Made by a program: the position numbers and the translations under genes. Below, piece by piece: positions 9,620 to 22,125 of a stretch of 64,000 nt of DNA. Under the pieces are notes generated by a model. It saw only the letters and a list, made by a program, of their open reading frames with translations. It was not told the DNA's origin and did not search any database. Source of the stretch: Podospora pseudocomata (Eukaryota > Ascomycota > Sordariomycetes > Sordariales > Podosporaceae). Position 1 is the first letter of the stretch. Each line of letters starts with the position of its first letter. Location of the stretch: NCBI RefSeq assembly GCF_035222375.1, contig NC_085888.1:3224001-3288000 (forward strand), read 5' to 3'.

Positions 9620-12600
9620 CCCCCTCTGTGGCTTTATAGGTGCCACTGAGCCCCCTCTACAGCTTTAAACTGTAGGGCTTAGGAGTAGTTCAGCAGCTGT
9701 AGGAAGCGCTGGAACTTAGGAGCTGTTAGAGCCTTTGTTAGCCCATCAGCAGCCATATCCTCTGTAGAGACAAAGGATATAGTGATGTTGCCTGCTGAAA
9801 CACTCTCTCTTACGCCTTGGAATTTCAAGAGGGTGTGCTTAGTTCGGCTGTGGTGCTTGGGGTTGTAAGCAGTCTCTATAGCACCTTGGTTGTCTGATTT
9901 CAGGGAGTAGGTATCTGGAGTGGGCGCTGTATCTCACTGAACAAGCCTCGTAGCCACAATGCCTCTCGGTTACCTTCTATGAGTGCAGTATATTCAGCCT
10001 CGAGGGTGCTGTAAGCCACTGTTGAGGCTCGCTTGGATTTCCAGCTTACTGGGCCTCCACTGATGAGGAATACGTAGCCGTACGTTGAGCGGGCAGTGGT
10101 CTTGCAGCCTGCAAAATCACTATCAGTGTACCCTATGGGCTGTGTGTTCCTTTGAGGTACCATAGGTAATGGCGTATTCGGCAGTGCTGTATAGGTAGCT
10201 GAGGAGCTTCTTGGCTGCCTTCAAGTGGGCTACTGTTGGCTGCTGTAGGTGCCGTGAGAGCCACTGAATGGAATGCGCTATATCAACTCTGGTTTGAGTC
10301 ATGGCGTAAGTTGCAGTGCCTATAAGGCGTTGATATAGCTTCTGGTCTGCCTTGCTCAGTGGTTGTGATGGTGTTTCAGTACCAGTGAGTCCTGGAGAGA
10401 GCGGTATTGCGGGCCCATGGGTGCTGAGGCCGAAGTGTTGAATAGCCTCTGTAATATAGGCTCTTTGGTGAAGCCACAGCTGGCGGTTGGTCCTGTCTCG
10501 TTCAATTTGAACACCTAGGAAGGATTTGGCTGGGCCTAGATCTTCAATATCGTAGGCTTTGGCTAGGCCTTGCTTCAAAGCTTGGATCTTCTGAATAGAA
10601 GGCCCAACTAGGAGACAGTCATCTACGTGGCTGACGATGAAGATGCCATCCTTTGCATTGTGGTAGATGGCCGAATCAGAGGTCAGAGGTCGGAAACCTA
10701 AGCTTTTGGCTAGACCGGCTACCTGCTGTTGCCAGAGATAAGGAGCTTGCTTCAAGCCGTATAGAGACTTCTTCAGCAGTACAACTTGATCTTCAGAGGG
10801 ATCCCAACCGTGTTGTTTTAGCAGTGTTATGGCAGCTTCACTGCTGATGCTGAATTCGTATAGGCCTTCTGGGATTTCAATATATATATCGAAATCTATG
10901 CCTGAATTCAAAAAGGCTCCTATAAAATCGATTTGTTCGACTTCAAGGTCCTCAACGGCTGCAATAGCCAGTATTACCTCCAGGTAGGTGGTGCTGCAGT
11001 GGTGGCAAAGGTTTCTGAGAAATCAGTTCCAGGGACTTGTTGGAAGCCTCTCACCACTAGCCGAGCTTTGAACTTAGTAGTTCGGCCCTGGGAGTCCTTC
11101 TTTTCCTTGAAAACCCAGCGGCTGGTGATAGGGCGTTTAAATGCCCTAGAGCGCTTGACGAAGTAAAAGGTCTTGGTGGCTAGTAGCTGTTGTAGCTCAT
11201 TGAAGGTGGCCTTTAGCCAATGCTCCTTCAGTGGGTGCTTTAGAGCTTGCTTGAAGGTATTGGGCTCTGAAGTGTGGTTGGTGGTAGCCACTGCAGCAGC
11301 AGCATTGGTAGCTAAGTAAGTTACCAATTCAGTGGTATCCATAGCATCGTCGTCATCCACTGCTTGATATTCTTCTTTTTGCTTTTTGGAAGCTTGTGGT
11401 AGGTGGATTTCAATGCTGGTAGACCTGGAAGGTGCTGTAGGTACAGAGGATAATTCTTCCTCTGTGGAAGGTGCTGTGAGCTCTTCAGCCTCCTCAGCTT
11501 CAGGGAGCTGCAAGGTGCTTGTAGGACTCCGAGGGCCTTGTAGGTGAGACCTGAAGTCCTCGTAGAATTTGACGAAGGGAGTTTGAACTACCTGTCGTTG
11601 GCCGAGCCACACTAGGTAGGTTTGGTGCCCTAGGACTGCTAGTAGCCGTCCTTTGGTGCCTCTGGGTAGCAGCTTCTGCCCCGTAGGACGCTTCTCAGGG
11701 GGTATGAGCACTGTGACTTCAGTGCCAATAGCTCTGTAGTGTTGAAGGTCAGGGACGTGTGGTGCTTGAGAGGGCACCAGTTCGTCAAGGAAGAGCTGGT
11801 AAGGGGTGAGCTCCCGAGTGGAATTCGCAGTGCGGTTAATCAACTCTACGATAGGGCCTATAATATAGCACCAGAGAGTTGGAGGAAGCTCAGAGGCTAT
11901 GAGAGTAGCTCTGAGGCGGTCCAAGACCACCCGTATTGACCGTTCTGCTAGGCCGTTTTGGTGGTGAGCGTAGGGGGCTTGATTCGCTGAAGGTAATGCC
12001 TTTTCAGCGAGGTAAGGCAGCAAGGCTCTCATTTCCTTGCCTCCGTCATAGTGAAACTGGGCTGGGTACCGCTTATACGTGTTGTATAATGCTTCTATAG
12101 TGGACCGAGCTTGTGTAGCAGCTTCATCTTTGGATTTCAGAAGCCTTATCATCCTGAAGCGGGTCTTCCGATCCACTAGAATAAGACCATAAGGTCTGTT
12201 ATTCAGTGGCGTAGGGCGGATAACAAATATATCCCCCTCTAGCCGACCTAGGGCCAGTGGTGGATCAGTTATGGGTCGCTTAGAAGGTTTCCGCAGCATA
12301 TTTGCTGCATCACAGCTTCTGCAGGCCAAGTCTTCAGGGCGTATCATCTGGAAGTTGGGCATGCCTTTGGTAATCAAGGCAGTTTTTCTCAGAAGGTCTA
12401 GGCCGATATGCCCTAGTCTGACATGCCAGAGCTGGGCGGCCTGGATCAGCGCTTCAGAGGGTTTCTTCAGCGCAGTGGTGGATGTGGGAGCCACCGATGG
12501 CTCTGATACCCCCTCTAGAAGTTCTGAGTTTTCAGAGGTGTTCAGGAGTTCAGGGGCTTCTCGAGCCTCACTGTCATTACTGTCCTCAGTGGTATAACAG

Positions 12601-14489
12601 TGCCACGTAGACCCATAGACTAGTGGTTGATGAGAGGCAGTTTTGACGCTGTTTGCGCCTTTGGTGGTGAAGAAGAAGCCGTTTTTCTGGAAGTTTAGCA
12701 GTGCTAATAGCTTCCGAGAGGCCGTATACAGCTTTTCTTTTATCATTATGCCCCTGAGGCATAAAGCCTGTAGCCACTCACTATATTTAGTGGGAAGCCT
12801 GGAATGTAGAGAGTCTTTTTGAAGAGTGACAGAACTGTAGACTGCTTTGCCATCGTCCTTGAACCCGGTGAGGAATCCAACTCTCACAGTGCCTATGCCC
12901 TGTGGCTTGACAGGACCACCACCTGTACCTACGGTTCCTAGTGATGAAGAGAGCTGTAGGTCTGTGAAGAGGGCTTTGTTATTGCAGATGTGCACTGTAG
13001 ACCCTGTGTCAAAGAGCCACTGGTTGGAGGATTTGTGACTGTAATGAGTGAAATCAGAGCTCTCAGGTGGCTCTGGATCGCTATATTCCTCAGCGGTGTT
13101 GCTGTTGAATATGGTGCCAAACTCGAGGTTGTAGCCTATGGTGAAGGCGTCATTGGTGGCTGAGTTTTCAGTGGGATTTTCCACATCTTCAGTGTTGAAG
13201 GCCTCTTCCTGGGGTTCCTTCTTAGGTCTTTGGCCTCGTTGTTGACTTCGTTGTTGCCCCTCGCCGCTTGCTCTTTGGATTGGTGAGCTGGCCAGTGGGT
13301 TGGTTTGAGGACTCAGGGCTCTCATCTTTCTCGGTAGAAGTTTGAGAGTTCTGGTTGCTATTGCTAGTCCTATGGTTAGGCCTGCGATTGCGCTTATAAT
13401 CAGCTTGCAGTGCTGAGAGCCGCTGTGAGGTGGTTGAGGCCGTGTTGCGAGTCTCAGCTAGTAAGTCCTCTTGGAAGTACAGTAGGCTTAGCTTAGTAGG
13501 CTTGCCTTCTGTATTGTAGAGCCACTGTTCTTGCCGTAGTAGGCCTCTGCAGCGCTCTGCCCACTGAGAGAAATGGCCTTCAAGTATGTTGAAGTAGTGG
13601 TTGATTTGATCAATCTCAGCTATTTTAACGCCTAGTGCGCTGAGCCGGACTGCGAGAGTGTTGAATTTGGCATTGAAGTCCACAATGCTGGTTGATCCGT
13701 CGAATCTTAGGTCGTGGTATTCCCTATATAGGAGTCTCGGAGCACTGGCTGGGTAGGAGCGTACTGTACTCTCAGGCGTTTATAAGCCACGGCGGGGTCG
13801 GTCTCGAAGGCGATGGTGGAAAGTGGTCCCTCCCTCAGTGTATTTCGGAGGGTCAAGAGCAGGGCAGCCTTTTGTGGATCAGTAAGTAGACCACTGATCC
13901 GGTCTGGGTCCTCTAGAAAGTCAGGGATTTGTAGTGCCCTGAACTGAATCGAGATAGCCTGGTACCACTGTTGGTAGTTCTCAGGCCCTGAAAGGCGCTG
14001 TTTTTCAGTAAGGTGAAGGGACTGTTTAGCTAGCTCTTTCGTCGTAAGAGCGCTGAAGTCTATTGCTGAGTGTCCTGAGAGCCCTGTAAATGTAGGGGCT
14101 CAGGAGTAAGCGCGGGGGTTGAGGAGGTGGCTGCGGCTGTTGTTGTTCAGCCACTAAGTTGCGTTCAAGCAGTGAAATCACTTGCTGAAGCCGGTTCTCG
14201 AGGGCATTGATTTGAGCCTGTAGGCCTTGCAGGCTTGGGTTTGGAGGCGCTGAGGCAGCGCCAGTCAGGGTGGTCCATAGGTTGATCAACGTGTTCAACC
14301 ATGGTTAGAAAGGTTGCAATGGAATAGCCTGAAGTTCAGTGCTATAAGTCGTCGATTTGGTCGCGGAGGCGCTAATCGGTGATGGGTGGATACTGTCATG
14401 CAGCACCTGCGAGCTGCCAGCGAGTAGGCAGTGGAATCGGAGGTCGGTAAGTTGGCTTCCGGGCCGTTTAGTTACCCGGGCTCATAACC

Positions 14490-15027
14490 TGTTTGTTGCG
14501 TTGCCCTATAGGTCTGTAATACAGTACCTACAGGGGAGCTACAGCGAACTATGCGCTTGTAGCAGTGCGTAGCGGAAGCTGGAGAAAAGGGGATACGACA
14601 GCAGTGCTGAAGGAAGCAAGACCACTGTTATCACAGTGGGCAAGACGCCACAGTACAGAGGCTTTGAGTGCTTGTACGTAGTCTAATACAGAGGCTTTTA
14701 GTGCATGTATGTCATTGGCTTATATTCTTGCTTATGCTTATTCTATATACAGGATTGAGAGGAGAGGAGAGGTCTACTTATATAAGTGTGCTGGCCTTCC
14801 AGCAGGCTCTGTGTGGGGCACTGGGCCCCATAGAGTAGCAAGGTATTCTGTGGGACAACTAAGCTATGGATGGTATAGCTAATGTTCTATGGACTTCGAT
14901 ATCCTTCGACAGCTGACAAACCTTCCTTTGATGTCTCCCGGGTAGGTTTGTAGGGAAGAAGTTAGACCTTCCCAGTACCTCAACACCTGAGTCTTACCTG
15001 GCACCTATTATGTGCCACACATTAACA
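14490..15027 (-). repeat. Right LTR of the Copia element (its 5' LTR)
   Basis: Begins TGTTTGTTGCG and ends ATTAACA on the plus strand, followed by CATCC at 15028-15032. It carries the element's promoter if still active, reading leftwards. The primer-binding site lies immediately inside it at about 14475-14489. Confidence 0.95.
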
Positions 15028-15032
15028 CATCC

Positions 15033-15599
15033 ATATTGAAACTTTATACCTGTGTATGATAATGTGAGACGGTGTTTGACTACCTACCTTTGATATTTCA
15101 TGCCCTTCAACTTGACTTCTATTTCCCAGAGATTTTGCGCTACCCTGGGTGTTCTTTTCCTCTTAGTTTTAGCGGTTTAGGAGAATGGCCTGGCTACTTA
15201 TGGAGTTGTCCAATGCCCGCGGGGAAAGTGTATTTACCGTTCAGATGTATGTACCGCCTCTAACACATTTTCTCCCCAGATCTCGTTTGCTTTACCAACG
15301 CGCACGTACTGCTTACTTACAAGGTCGTCACCGACAGCCAGTCCGCCCTGTTCTACTCAAGGTAAGATTCATCGCTCAACACTCGTGTCCATCCTGACCA
15401 TCACTGACATCATACCAGATCTGGCGACCGCGTCCAGAGCTACCAAGGTCACCATCCACAAGTCCTCTTAGGGCTTCATCGACAGTCTTAAAAGTCTTGG
15501 TCCACTCGAGGTAAGTAAGAGTTTTCCCTCGTCGCTCACGTTCCTCGCTAACATGTATGCTAAATCTGAAATCCCATCACCAGTCGAGCAGCTCCAACA
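15033..15599 (+). promoter_or_regulatory. Spliced 5' leader of the first coiled-coil gene
   Basis: Two leader introns are visible: 15362-15418 (GGTAAGATTCATC donor) and 15511-15583 (GAGGTAAGTAAG donor, CACCAG acceptor). Between them lies AGATCTGGCGACCGCGTC. The leader of the gene at 17.7 kb has the same plan: donor GGTACGATTCATC, the block AGATCTGACGGCCGCGTC, and donor CGAGGTAAGTC. The shared leader shows the two genes are duplicates including their upstream region. No other gene seen. Confidence 0.6.
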
Positions 15600-16777
15600 A
15601 TGCTTCCTGGATCCAACGCCACTCCGGGTGACTGCCCCACCCATGACAACTCCTACAACTGCCCGCCCTCTTGCGACAAAGGTGTTCCCGGCGACATGAT
15701 CAGCGGCGAAGGAGACATCGTTCAATTGGACAAGATGTACAACCAGATGAAGACCGAGAGAGACGCTGCCACCGCTGAGGTTGCCTACCTCAAGGCCAAG
15801 GTTGCCAACTTGGAGAAGTCCCTCGAAACCAGCAATGACAATATCAGCCGCATGGAAAAGGAGAGAGACAACGCGGTTGCCCAGGCCACTGAGAACAAGC
15901 AGAAGCTCGACATTGGTTTCGCCGCCTTCACTAAGCAGTTCACCAGGTTAAGAAGGGGGGAGCCGATGCGTTTGCTCAGGTCACCCAGCATAAGCAGAAG
16001 CTCGATATTGGCTTCGCCTTGCTCACCCAGTAGTTCAAGGAGACCGAGAAGCAGAAGGACACCGCAGTCTCTGATGCTACCAAGAACAAGCAGGAGAGGG
16101 ATACCGCTGTCGCTGATGCCACCAAGACCAGGGAGAGGCTGGATGGCAGTTTTGCGTACTTCACCAGGATGTTTAGCGACATGAAAAAGGAGAGAGATCT
16201 GGCTAAGAAGGAGAGAAACGTGGCCAAGAAGGAGAGGGTTGTTGCCTACAAGGAGAGAGATTGGGCGCTCGCCAGAGCCGGCAAGGCCAAGCATATCCTG
16301 GATAACGACAATGCCAGTTTCATCAAGCAGCTCGACGAGGTGAAGCTAGGTATTGAGGACGGCAAACAGGCCCTTGAAACCGCAATGGCCAAGTCCGATC
16401 GTGAGATGAAGAAGATGGAGGAGTCTTACAACGAGAAGGCCCAAGAGGTGGAATCTTTGGAGGGCGAGGTCGAGGCCTTGAATCGTCAAATTACTGATCT
16501 TGTCAATGAAGCGGCTTACAACAAGAAGACAACCGTCAACGGGGTCGGCTGGGATCTTGTCGAAGGGGATTATCCTGAGTTATTGTCCTCAAAACGCCCT
16601 CAGCGTCATGGTCTACCGATGGCCCATCTGTCACAGCGCCTTCTCAACATTTCGGTAGGCGCTCAGAAATCAACATTCTGCCAAAATATAGCCCTGAGAG
16701 CCGTTCATGTTCCTGCAGGTCTCTCGCGTGATTTTAGCGCTCGTACATATGTATTCAGGGGTCTGTCATCAATTTAG
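15600..16777 (+). pseudogene. Coiled-coil protein gene, copy 1, decayed
   Basis: From ATG 15600 (MLPGSNATPGDCPTHDNSYN) the first frame is a Lys/Glu-rich heptad-like coil with LKAKVANLEKSLETSND and NKQKLDIGFAAFTKQF. Near 15950 the frame shifts. The downstream frame repeats the same unit (HKQKLDIGFALLTQ) but there AAG CAG TTC has become CAG TAG TTC, a CAG-to-TAG stop. It then runs on as DMKKERDLAKKERNVAKKER and LEGEVEALNRQITDLVNEA to 16777. So one frameshift and one stop interrupt a gene that otherwise resembles copy 2 (17.7 kb). No enzymatic domain or signal peptide is seen; the protein would be a long rod. The 3' portion after about 16540 looks non-conserved. Confidence 0.65.
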
Positions 16778-17720
16778 CGAAGTCTAGGTAGTGTGGGATC
16801 AATAGCAGTCACAGCCAGGTGCTTTCCCCCTGTGCTCGTGTGTAATTGATTATGTTGTCACTTCCTCATTCTACCGTTTCTCCAGCAGCAATCGCTGCCA
16901 GTGTTCTCCCGTGAATGCATGTGCTCACGTATTCTCAACCCATCGATTGACTTTTCGATTTTGTGGAGGTCTTCCGGCCTGCTATGGGCCATGGCATCCA
17001 TCACAGTTACCGGTCATGTCAAACAGCGGGTTGTTCTGTAGAATACCACATGTATTGGGCTGACCACTGTGGCTGTTGTTGAAAAGGTGGGCTTGCCCTG
17101 CAGACTCTGTTGACCTGAGAGCATCAGTGATATTAGCCTAGGCCCACACCTGTATATTCACTTGACGCTCGCCGGTCCCGCACGACACAATTCACTTGAA
17201 ACCACTCTATCTCCATTATAAAGCAGTCTCTCCGCAGCCTCTCTCTCCGCAAAAATTTCTTTCCTCCCTCCACCAATATCCTCGGCCTGTCTGACAGTCT
17301 TCCCAACACCCGCTCACCCAAGTCAAGTCTCCCACTTCACATCACCTACAACCATCACTGTCGCCATCAACAGTTGTTGCAATCAGAGCCAGCTACTAGG
17401 AACTTCAAGGGTCTCGTTCAGATTCATTCCGCGCTTCCCTATCAAAGCTACGAGTCGTAACCAAAGGTACGATTCATCATACATCACTCATTTCCATCCC
17501 CACAGGCGTTGACACCGTCCCTACCCAGATCTGACGGCCGCGTCGAAAACATCCAGTAACAAGCCTTCATAGCGCAAAAATCCCAGGCCGGCTTTGTCGA
17601 CCACCATCGAACCCTTCGTCACGCGAGGTAAGTCTTCCTTCTCTTCATTCATGTCAACCACTAACGCCTCTACCAGATCCCACAGGTCTCCAGTCCGGAA
17701 GCATTTCTTCGTGGTTCCCG
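16778..17720. other. Intergenic plus spliced leader of coiled-coil copy 2
   Basis: A TATAAAG sequence at 17217-17223 stands before CT-rich leader sequence. Leader introns run from about 17467 (GTACGATTCATC donor) to the acceptor CCCACAG, and from 17629 (GTAAGTC donor) to TACCAG at 17677. No gene otherwise. Confidence 0.5.
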
Positions 17721-18853
17721 ATGCCTCACGGTCTCGCCAAGAATATGGTTGCCAACGCTGAAATGGAGTGGGCTCGTAATGAGGCGGCCATGGCCCAAGC
17801 CAGGTTGGAGCTCAGAGAGGCCGAGGAACGTCAGGCCATGCTCGAATACGACCTCAACACCTGGCCCGATCCCACTCAGGCCCACGAGGGCTGGCTTCCG
17901 GTGGCTGTTAACGAGATTGAGCGCGGAAATCAGTACATCCTACGGCTTCAGCATCAACTGTCCAGTGCGGAGGCTAGCCTTGATGTGGAGCTCCGGCGCA
18001 GCGCGCTTTTGAACATGGTACGTTGACACGACTCGTCGGAAAATTCTCTCCCCAATTCACACAAAGTTACTAATCGTTGGCTTGGCAGGAGCTCGAGGTC
18101 TTCAGAACCAAGCTTGAGGCCTCCGAGGTCGGTAAAGAGACCGCCTCGACCACCTGCAAGGGTGAAGTGGCTCGGTTGAAGGGTCAATTGGCCAAGGTGA
18201 GAGGCGAGAAGGACGCTGCGCTCCAGAAGGCCGCTGAGAGCGACAAGGCTCTCCTGGCCGGACGTGCCAACTTCACCAGGAAGTATAACGAGGTGTCGAA
18301 GGAGAGGGACACCTTGAAGAAGGAAAAGGAGGCTGCACTCGAGAAGGTCACCCAGAGCGAGAAGGCGTACCAGAATGGACGCGTCGGTGCTATCAAGCGG
18401 TACAACGAGGTGTGCAAGGAGAGAGACGAGGCCAGAGAGGCGCTCAAGACCTCCAATACCGGCAACCTCAACCAGGAGATTGCCCAGCTGAAGAAGGAGA
18501 GAGACGCGGCTCTCGCCGAGGTAGCCAGCTTGGAGAAGAGACTTGAGACCAGCAAAACCAACTTCACCCGCAAGTACGCCGAAGTGCAGAAGGAGAGGGA
18601 TACGGCCGTTGCGCAGGCTTCGAAGACCAAGGAGGAGTTGGACCGCGGTTTTGCTAAGTTCACCAGGCTTTACAATGAGGTCCAGGCACAGAGGGATCAG
18701 GCCATCAATGAGAGAGACGCCGCCAAGGATGAGGTGGCCAAGGTCAGAGACGACATGAACGAAAATATGGCCGCGATGAACGTTCAGCATGCCAACCACA
18801 TCAAGCAAGAAAAAACTCATTACGACTGGGAGACCGATGTTTCCTTTCACTGA
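17721..18853 (+). CDS. Coiled-coil protein, copy 2, intact (2 exons)
   Basis: Exon 1 is 17721-18017 and exon 2 is 18089-18853; the 71-base intron has donor GTACGT, branch TTACTAATC and acceptor GGCAG and keeps the frame, giving 353 residues. The N-terminus (MPHGLAKNMVANAEMEWAR) is followed by almost uninterrupted charged helix. Within it a unit of about 45 residues recurs: FTRKYNEVSKERDTLKKEKE, IKRYNEVCKERDEAREAL, FTRKYAEVQKERDTAVAQAS, FTRLYNEVQAQRDQAINERD. These repeats match those of copy 1. No signal peptide or membrane span. A rod-like cytosolic scaffold is the simplest reading, but the role is unknown. An antisense frame of 340 codons overlaps it and is a composition artefact. Confidence 0.82.
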
Positions 18854-19613
18854 GGATAGCTTCACTGCGGTGAACGTCTTACTCTCATTTGACACCGCGC
18901 CAATTCCATAGCAGGTACATCGGGAACCCATCAGACTTCGGCACCTTGCTTTAGCCCGGAGACACTCATCATTCACCTTTGTTGCCTAGATAGCGCTGGG
19001 ATTCTCTTCCCTGAAGATGGTTGAGGTCATTGTTTTCCCATCGATTGGGAGTTCTGTTAGTCTAGTCAGCTTAGTTCTAGTAGTGGTATAGGTGTATTAC
19101 TTTTTACTGTTATGTTTCTTTCTGTTGTGTATATGTCCAGCTCATAATCTTGTCTCCTCGTCATTGGAGATACATTGTTTCGATCTCTTCAATATCTTGG
19201 ATGGGCGACATCCAGATACTAACTGTTGAAGGCTTCGATGGTCTCGTTGGACAATGTGAGAGGGAAGTAACATCCAGTCCTCGATGGGTCACTGGCATCA
19301 ACCCTGACCTTAGATATCCGTGGCAGTGACAAAAGTGCACACGTTGCCAAGAACCAGCTGCCAAGAGTGGTGTCGCTGAACCCAATTCAACCCACCTGTT
19401 TTGATCCAGCATGCTCAAACGGGCTGCGTGGTGCGAATGAGCAAGGGATTGACTCAGTCCTGGTAATGCAAAGATGAGTAACCAGGAGAAAAACATCCAT
19501 CTCGAGTGGTTATAAACCTCCTCTCTGGGTCTTCCTTGATTGGCCTCTCATTAATGCACCAACAACCGATCGCCCATTTCTCTCTATCTCATTCCCTCAA
19601 GATACTGTGGAAG
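18854..19613. other. Intergenic between coiled-coil copies 2 and 3
   Basis: No supported gene. Pyrimidine-rich sequence near 19560-19610 may be the promoter and leader of copy 3. Confidence 0.45.
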
Positions 19614-20298
19614 ATGGAATCCAATAACAACCCAGCAAAGACCGCTGCCTCTCAGGTCGCCCAGACTTTAACCTCGATCAACGACATGGACAAAGACCAG
19701 ACTATCCTCGCGACTCAGAGGCCAGGTTTCAGCCCTTCAGGAGCTCACCCGCGCTCATGCCGAAATAGAGAAGATTCCCAGACACACACACAATCATCAA
19801 ATCGCAGGACTAACGGAATCTCGCAATGCATACCTCGCGCTGGTGTTTGACGCCAACAGGTAAGTGAACTTACACCAGATCGTCAGAGAGGAGACCAGTT
19901 CGCTGATTGACAACGCCAACGAATGGCAGGCAAAGGTCAATGAGATGGAACGCCGAGTCCTTGTGGCGGAGGCTCGGAATGAGAAGACCGAGTCGACGGA
20001 ATGGCTGGAGGACAAATACAGGGATATGGATATGAGAGCGTTGGATGCGGGAAAGAAAACGTTGGATGCGGAGAGGAAGTTGGCCGTGCTTGAAGAGGCT
20101 CGACTGCGGGGGAAGGTTGAAGAGGCGGCTAAAGTGCAGCCATTAACAGGTATCATGATTCCAGCAGGGTCGGGATATGGAGGCTGTGACAAGGGGAAGA
20201 TAGAGGGAGTTGAGTCATTCACAGGTTTGCTTCGTCTTCCTTTTGGAAGGGACATCAGGGTAGGAGGAGTAATAATGACTACCTACATGCATGAATGA
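19614..20298 (+). pseudogene. Coiled-coil protein gene, copy 3, decayed
   Basis: ATG 19614 opens MESNNNPAKTAASQVAQTL and INDMDKDQTILATQRPG. After about 19725 the helical reading continues in another frame (ALQELTRAHAEIEKI, ESRNAYLALVFDANR), meets a TAA at about 19861, and goes on in the same frame as IVREETSSLIDNANEWQAKV, MERRVLVAEARNEKTE and RKLAVLEEARLRGKVEEA to the stop at 20298. GTAAGTGAACTTACACCAG around the TAA resembles a splice donor and acceptor but only 19 bases apart, too short for an intron. One frameshift and one stop, so a decayed member of the local coiled-coil set; similarity to copies 1 and 2 is in style rather than exact repeat. Confidence 0.5.
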
Positions 20299-21575
20299 CA
20301 GCGTTTTTACTTAAGTTTGTTCCGCGTGCGTGTAGCTTGACCAAGTTTCTCTGTCTGACCATGTGTGTCAGACAGATCAACAACAAATTCATGCCAGCCC
20401 AATGTTGTCTTGAACATAACTGATCACCTTACGCAACAGAGAATGCAGTATAAAACCGGCCACCCCTGATTTGTAGCCATCATGCAACGTAGCACATCAA
20501 GCATTGGTAGAATCAACGACGGTTACATGATGAAAAGCCAAGAGTCCCTGAGCATCTTCGTATTACTTCCATGCTTCGTGGTATTCCGTCCTTGAAATCC
20601 CCGTCCCAATTGCTACGGAGCCGTGACCGCAGTGTGGTTGGTGGGATACGAGGGAAGAGTGATAGGAATAATGAAATCCACGCCAGGTTACCTTCCAACA
20701 TGTATATATAGCGGAGTCCGACATCCTGCACCAGACTCGTTCCTCTGTTCATCTATCAACATATATGCTATGATCTACATTCCTTTCTCTTGGTGGGCCA
20801 AGTCCCCACACCGATCATCCAGTGTGCCGTACTTACATCGTGAAGCTGGTCACTAATATGACACAAGAGGTAGCTAGGATGCAAGCATGGATAGGTACCT
20901 AGCTACCTACATGGCAGCTTTAATCCCAGAGTTGCAATTCGTCCACAATCAAAGTGATCTTGAAGATCCCAACAGTATAGAAGTCCATTCCTCTATGTTT
21001 CCAAGTCATTACCTTCAAACCTACCATTTAATATTTTTATCGCTTATCTGCCCCAAGCTCGATCCTTACCTACATCATTTCTGAAACACACATGTCCACT
21101 TCCATGCCCTTGGCTGGATATTACCAAGCGCCCTCAGACGCAGCTGGACGTGGCACCCGAAAGATCAGAGGTAGCAGAGGGGGCAATCGACGTCTTGAAG
21201 TGAAGATTGGAACATATCACGAAAAGGGCGGAGGGGACGGGGGCCGAAGCTGGTAGGATCAGACTCCTTTTGGCGGAGACTGGTTTAGACCCCTCCGACG
21301 CGATTATGGACAATTTGTTGGGGAAGATGTTGACACAATGAAGGAAATGAGAAAGGCTCCAGGAGCGAAGCGGGCAGATGGACACTAAGTACATGGACCA
21401 GTCGCAGATCACACTGAAGACTGGACACCACCCAGGCACTGACCGTAAAGAAAGGCTTGCCCCTGACTAAAATAACAACAGCAAGTTGATTTTTGAATCT
21501 TGGTTACAGTGCACTTGCAGCTAGGTAGATATGCTCTTCGCAGCCAGATCCCTTGTTCAGCTACACATCATCCAT
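20299..21575. other. Long intergenic, nothing recognised
   Basis: Only short frames occur. A TATATATAG at 20702-20710 and several TAGGTAGGTA-type simple motifs near 20880 are seen. No RNA gene or repeat pair identified. Confidence 0.45.
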
Positions 21576-22125
21576 CTACCCCTTCACAATCCTCTTCCAC
21601 CAAATCTCGGATCTGGCCCCCGCCAGAGTCGTTATCACAGAGATTGTCAAGTACACCTCCCCATCTTGCTCAATGACAGTGTAATTTCGCCTCTGAATTT
21701 GTCCCACGAAACGTGGTATGCTTGCCGTTGTCACTGGGCCATGCAAGACCTGTCCACTGAACTTCGTCAATGGTACCGAGGTGTTGAGACTAAACGGCCC
21801 CGCATATGATAACGAGGTCTTGCCGATCAAAGCCCAGTCATCAATACTCCCGCCGGTACTTGGTGGCCATTGGATGTCGGGAGGACGCATGTCTGGCTCC
21901 ATCGAGTTCATGACGGCGGACATGTAACCGTAGCGGGTGTATGTGATCAGGCCGGCTGGCTTCTCACCCCACGGGTCGGACACTTGAGTGCCGTTTCGCC
22001 ATCTGAGTGGATTAGTGTGGTGTTTTAGGTACACAGGGATTCGGTCGTGGAGCTGGGGCTTACTGGGTATTGTTGAGGAGGGAATAGGTTCCCGCGAGAA
22101 AATTCATGATTGCCTGTGTTTTCAT
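21576..22125 (-). CDS. Lipocalin-like domain protein (2 exons)
   Basis: On the minus strand, exon 1 is 22125-22064 and exon 2 is 22002-21576; the 61-base intron 22003-22063 (GTAAGC ... CTCAG) splits a Gln codon and gives 162 residues. The protein starts MKTQAIMNFLAGTYSLLNNT and continues WRNGTQVSDPWGEKPAGLIT, YTRYGYMSAVMNSMEPDMRP, then DWALIGKTSLSYAGPFSLN, and ends GARSEIWWKRIVKG. The pattern 'LAGTYSL... G..P.G.I.YT..GYMSA.M' is that of the fungal Lipocalin_5-like family, small beta-barrels sometimes found by secondary-metabolite genes, with no proven ligand. No signal peptide, so probably cytosolic. No biosynthetic neighbours here. Confidence 0.85.

Larger units (their letters stand above)
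9082..15027 (-). mobile_element. Ty1/Copia LTR retrotransposon, 5.9 kb, minus strand, young, with a few breaks
   Basis: Two LTRs of 538 bp (9082-9619 and 14490-15027) bracket an internal region, flanked by CATCC on both sides (9077-9081 and 15028-15032), a 5-bp target duplication. On the minus strand the coding order is gag-like (about 14.3-13.2 kb, Gln/Pro-rich), protease and integrase (about 13.0-11.5 kb; zinc-binding LWHVRLGHIGLDLL and CRSCDAAN), reverse transcriptase (about 11.2-10.2 kb; YGLKQAPYLWQQQ, VSHVDDCLLVG) and RNase H (about 10.2-9.9 kb; YTDSDFAGCK, STLEAEYTAL). Integrase ahead of reverse transcriptase defines Copia. The primer-binding site beside the 5' LTR reads GGTTATGAGCCC, matching the anticodon arm of initiator tRNA-Met, the half-tRNA priming known from Drosophila copia. 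A purine tract (AGAGGGGG) precedes the 3' LTR. Near-identical LTRs mean a recent insertion. The coding region looks nearly whole with roughly three or four breaks. Confidence 0.95.

Noticed and set aside
17954-18976. 340-codon open frame on the minus strand, Leu/Gly-rich
   Set aside because: It is exactly antisense to the coiled-coil exon at 18089-18853, whose repeats, intron and codon pattern are convincing. Antisense of Lys/Glu-rich GC-biased coils often stays open and reads Leu-rich.
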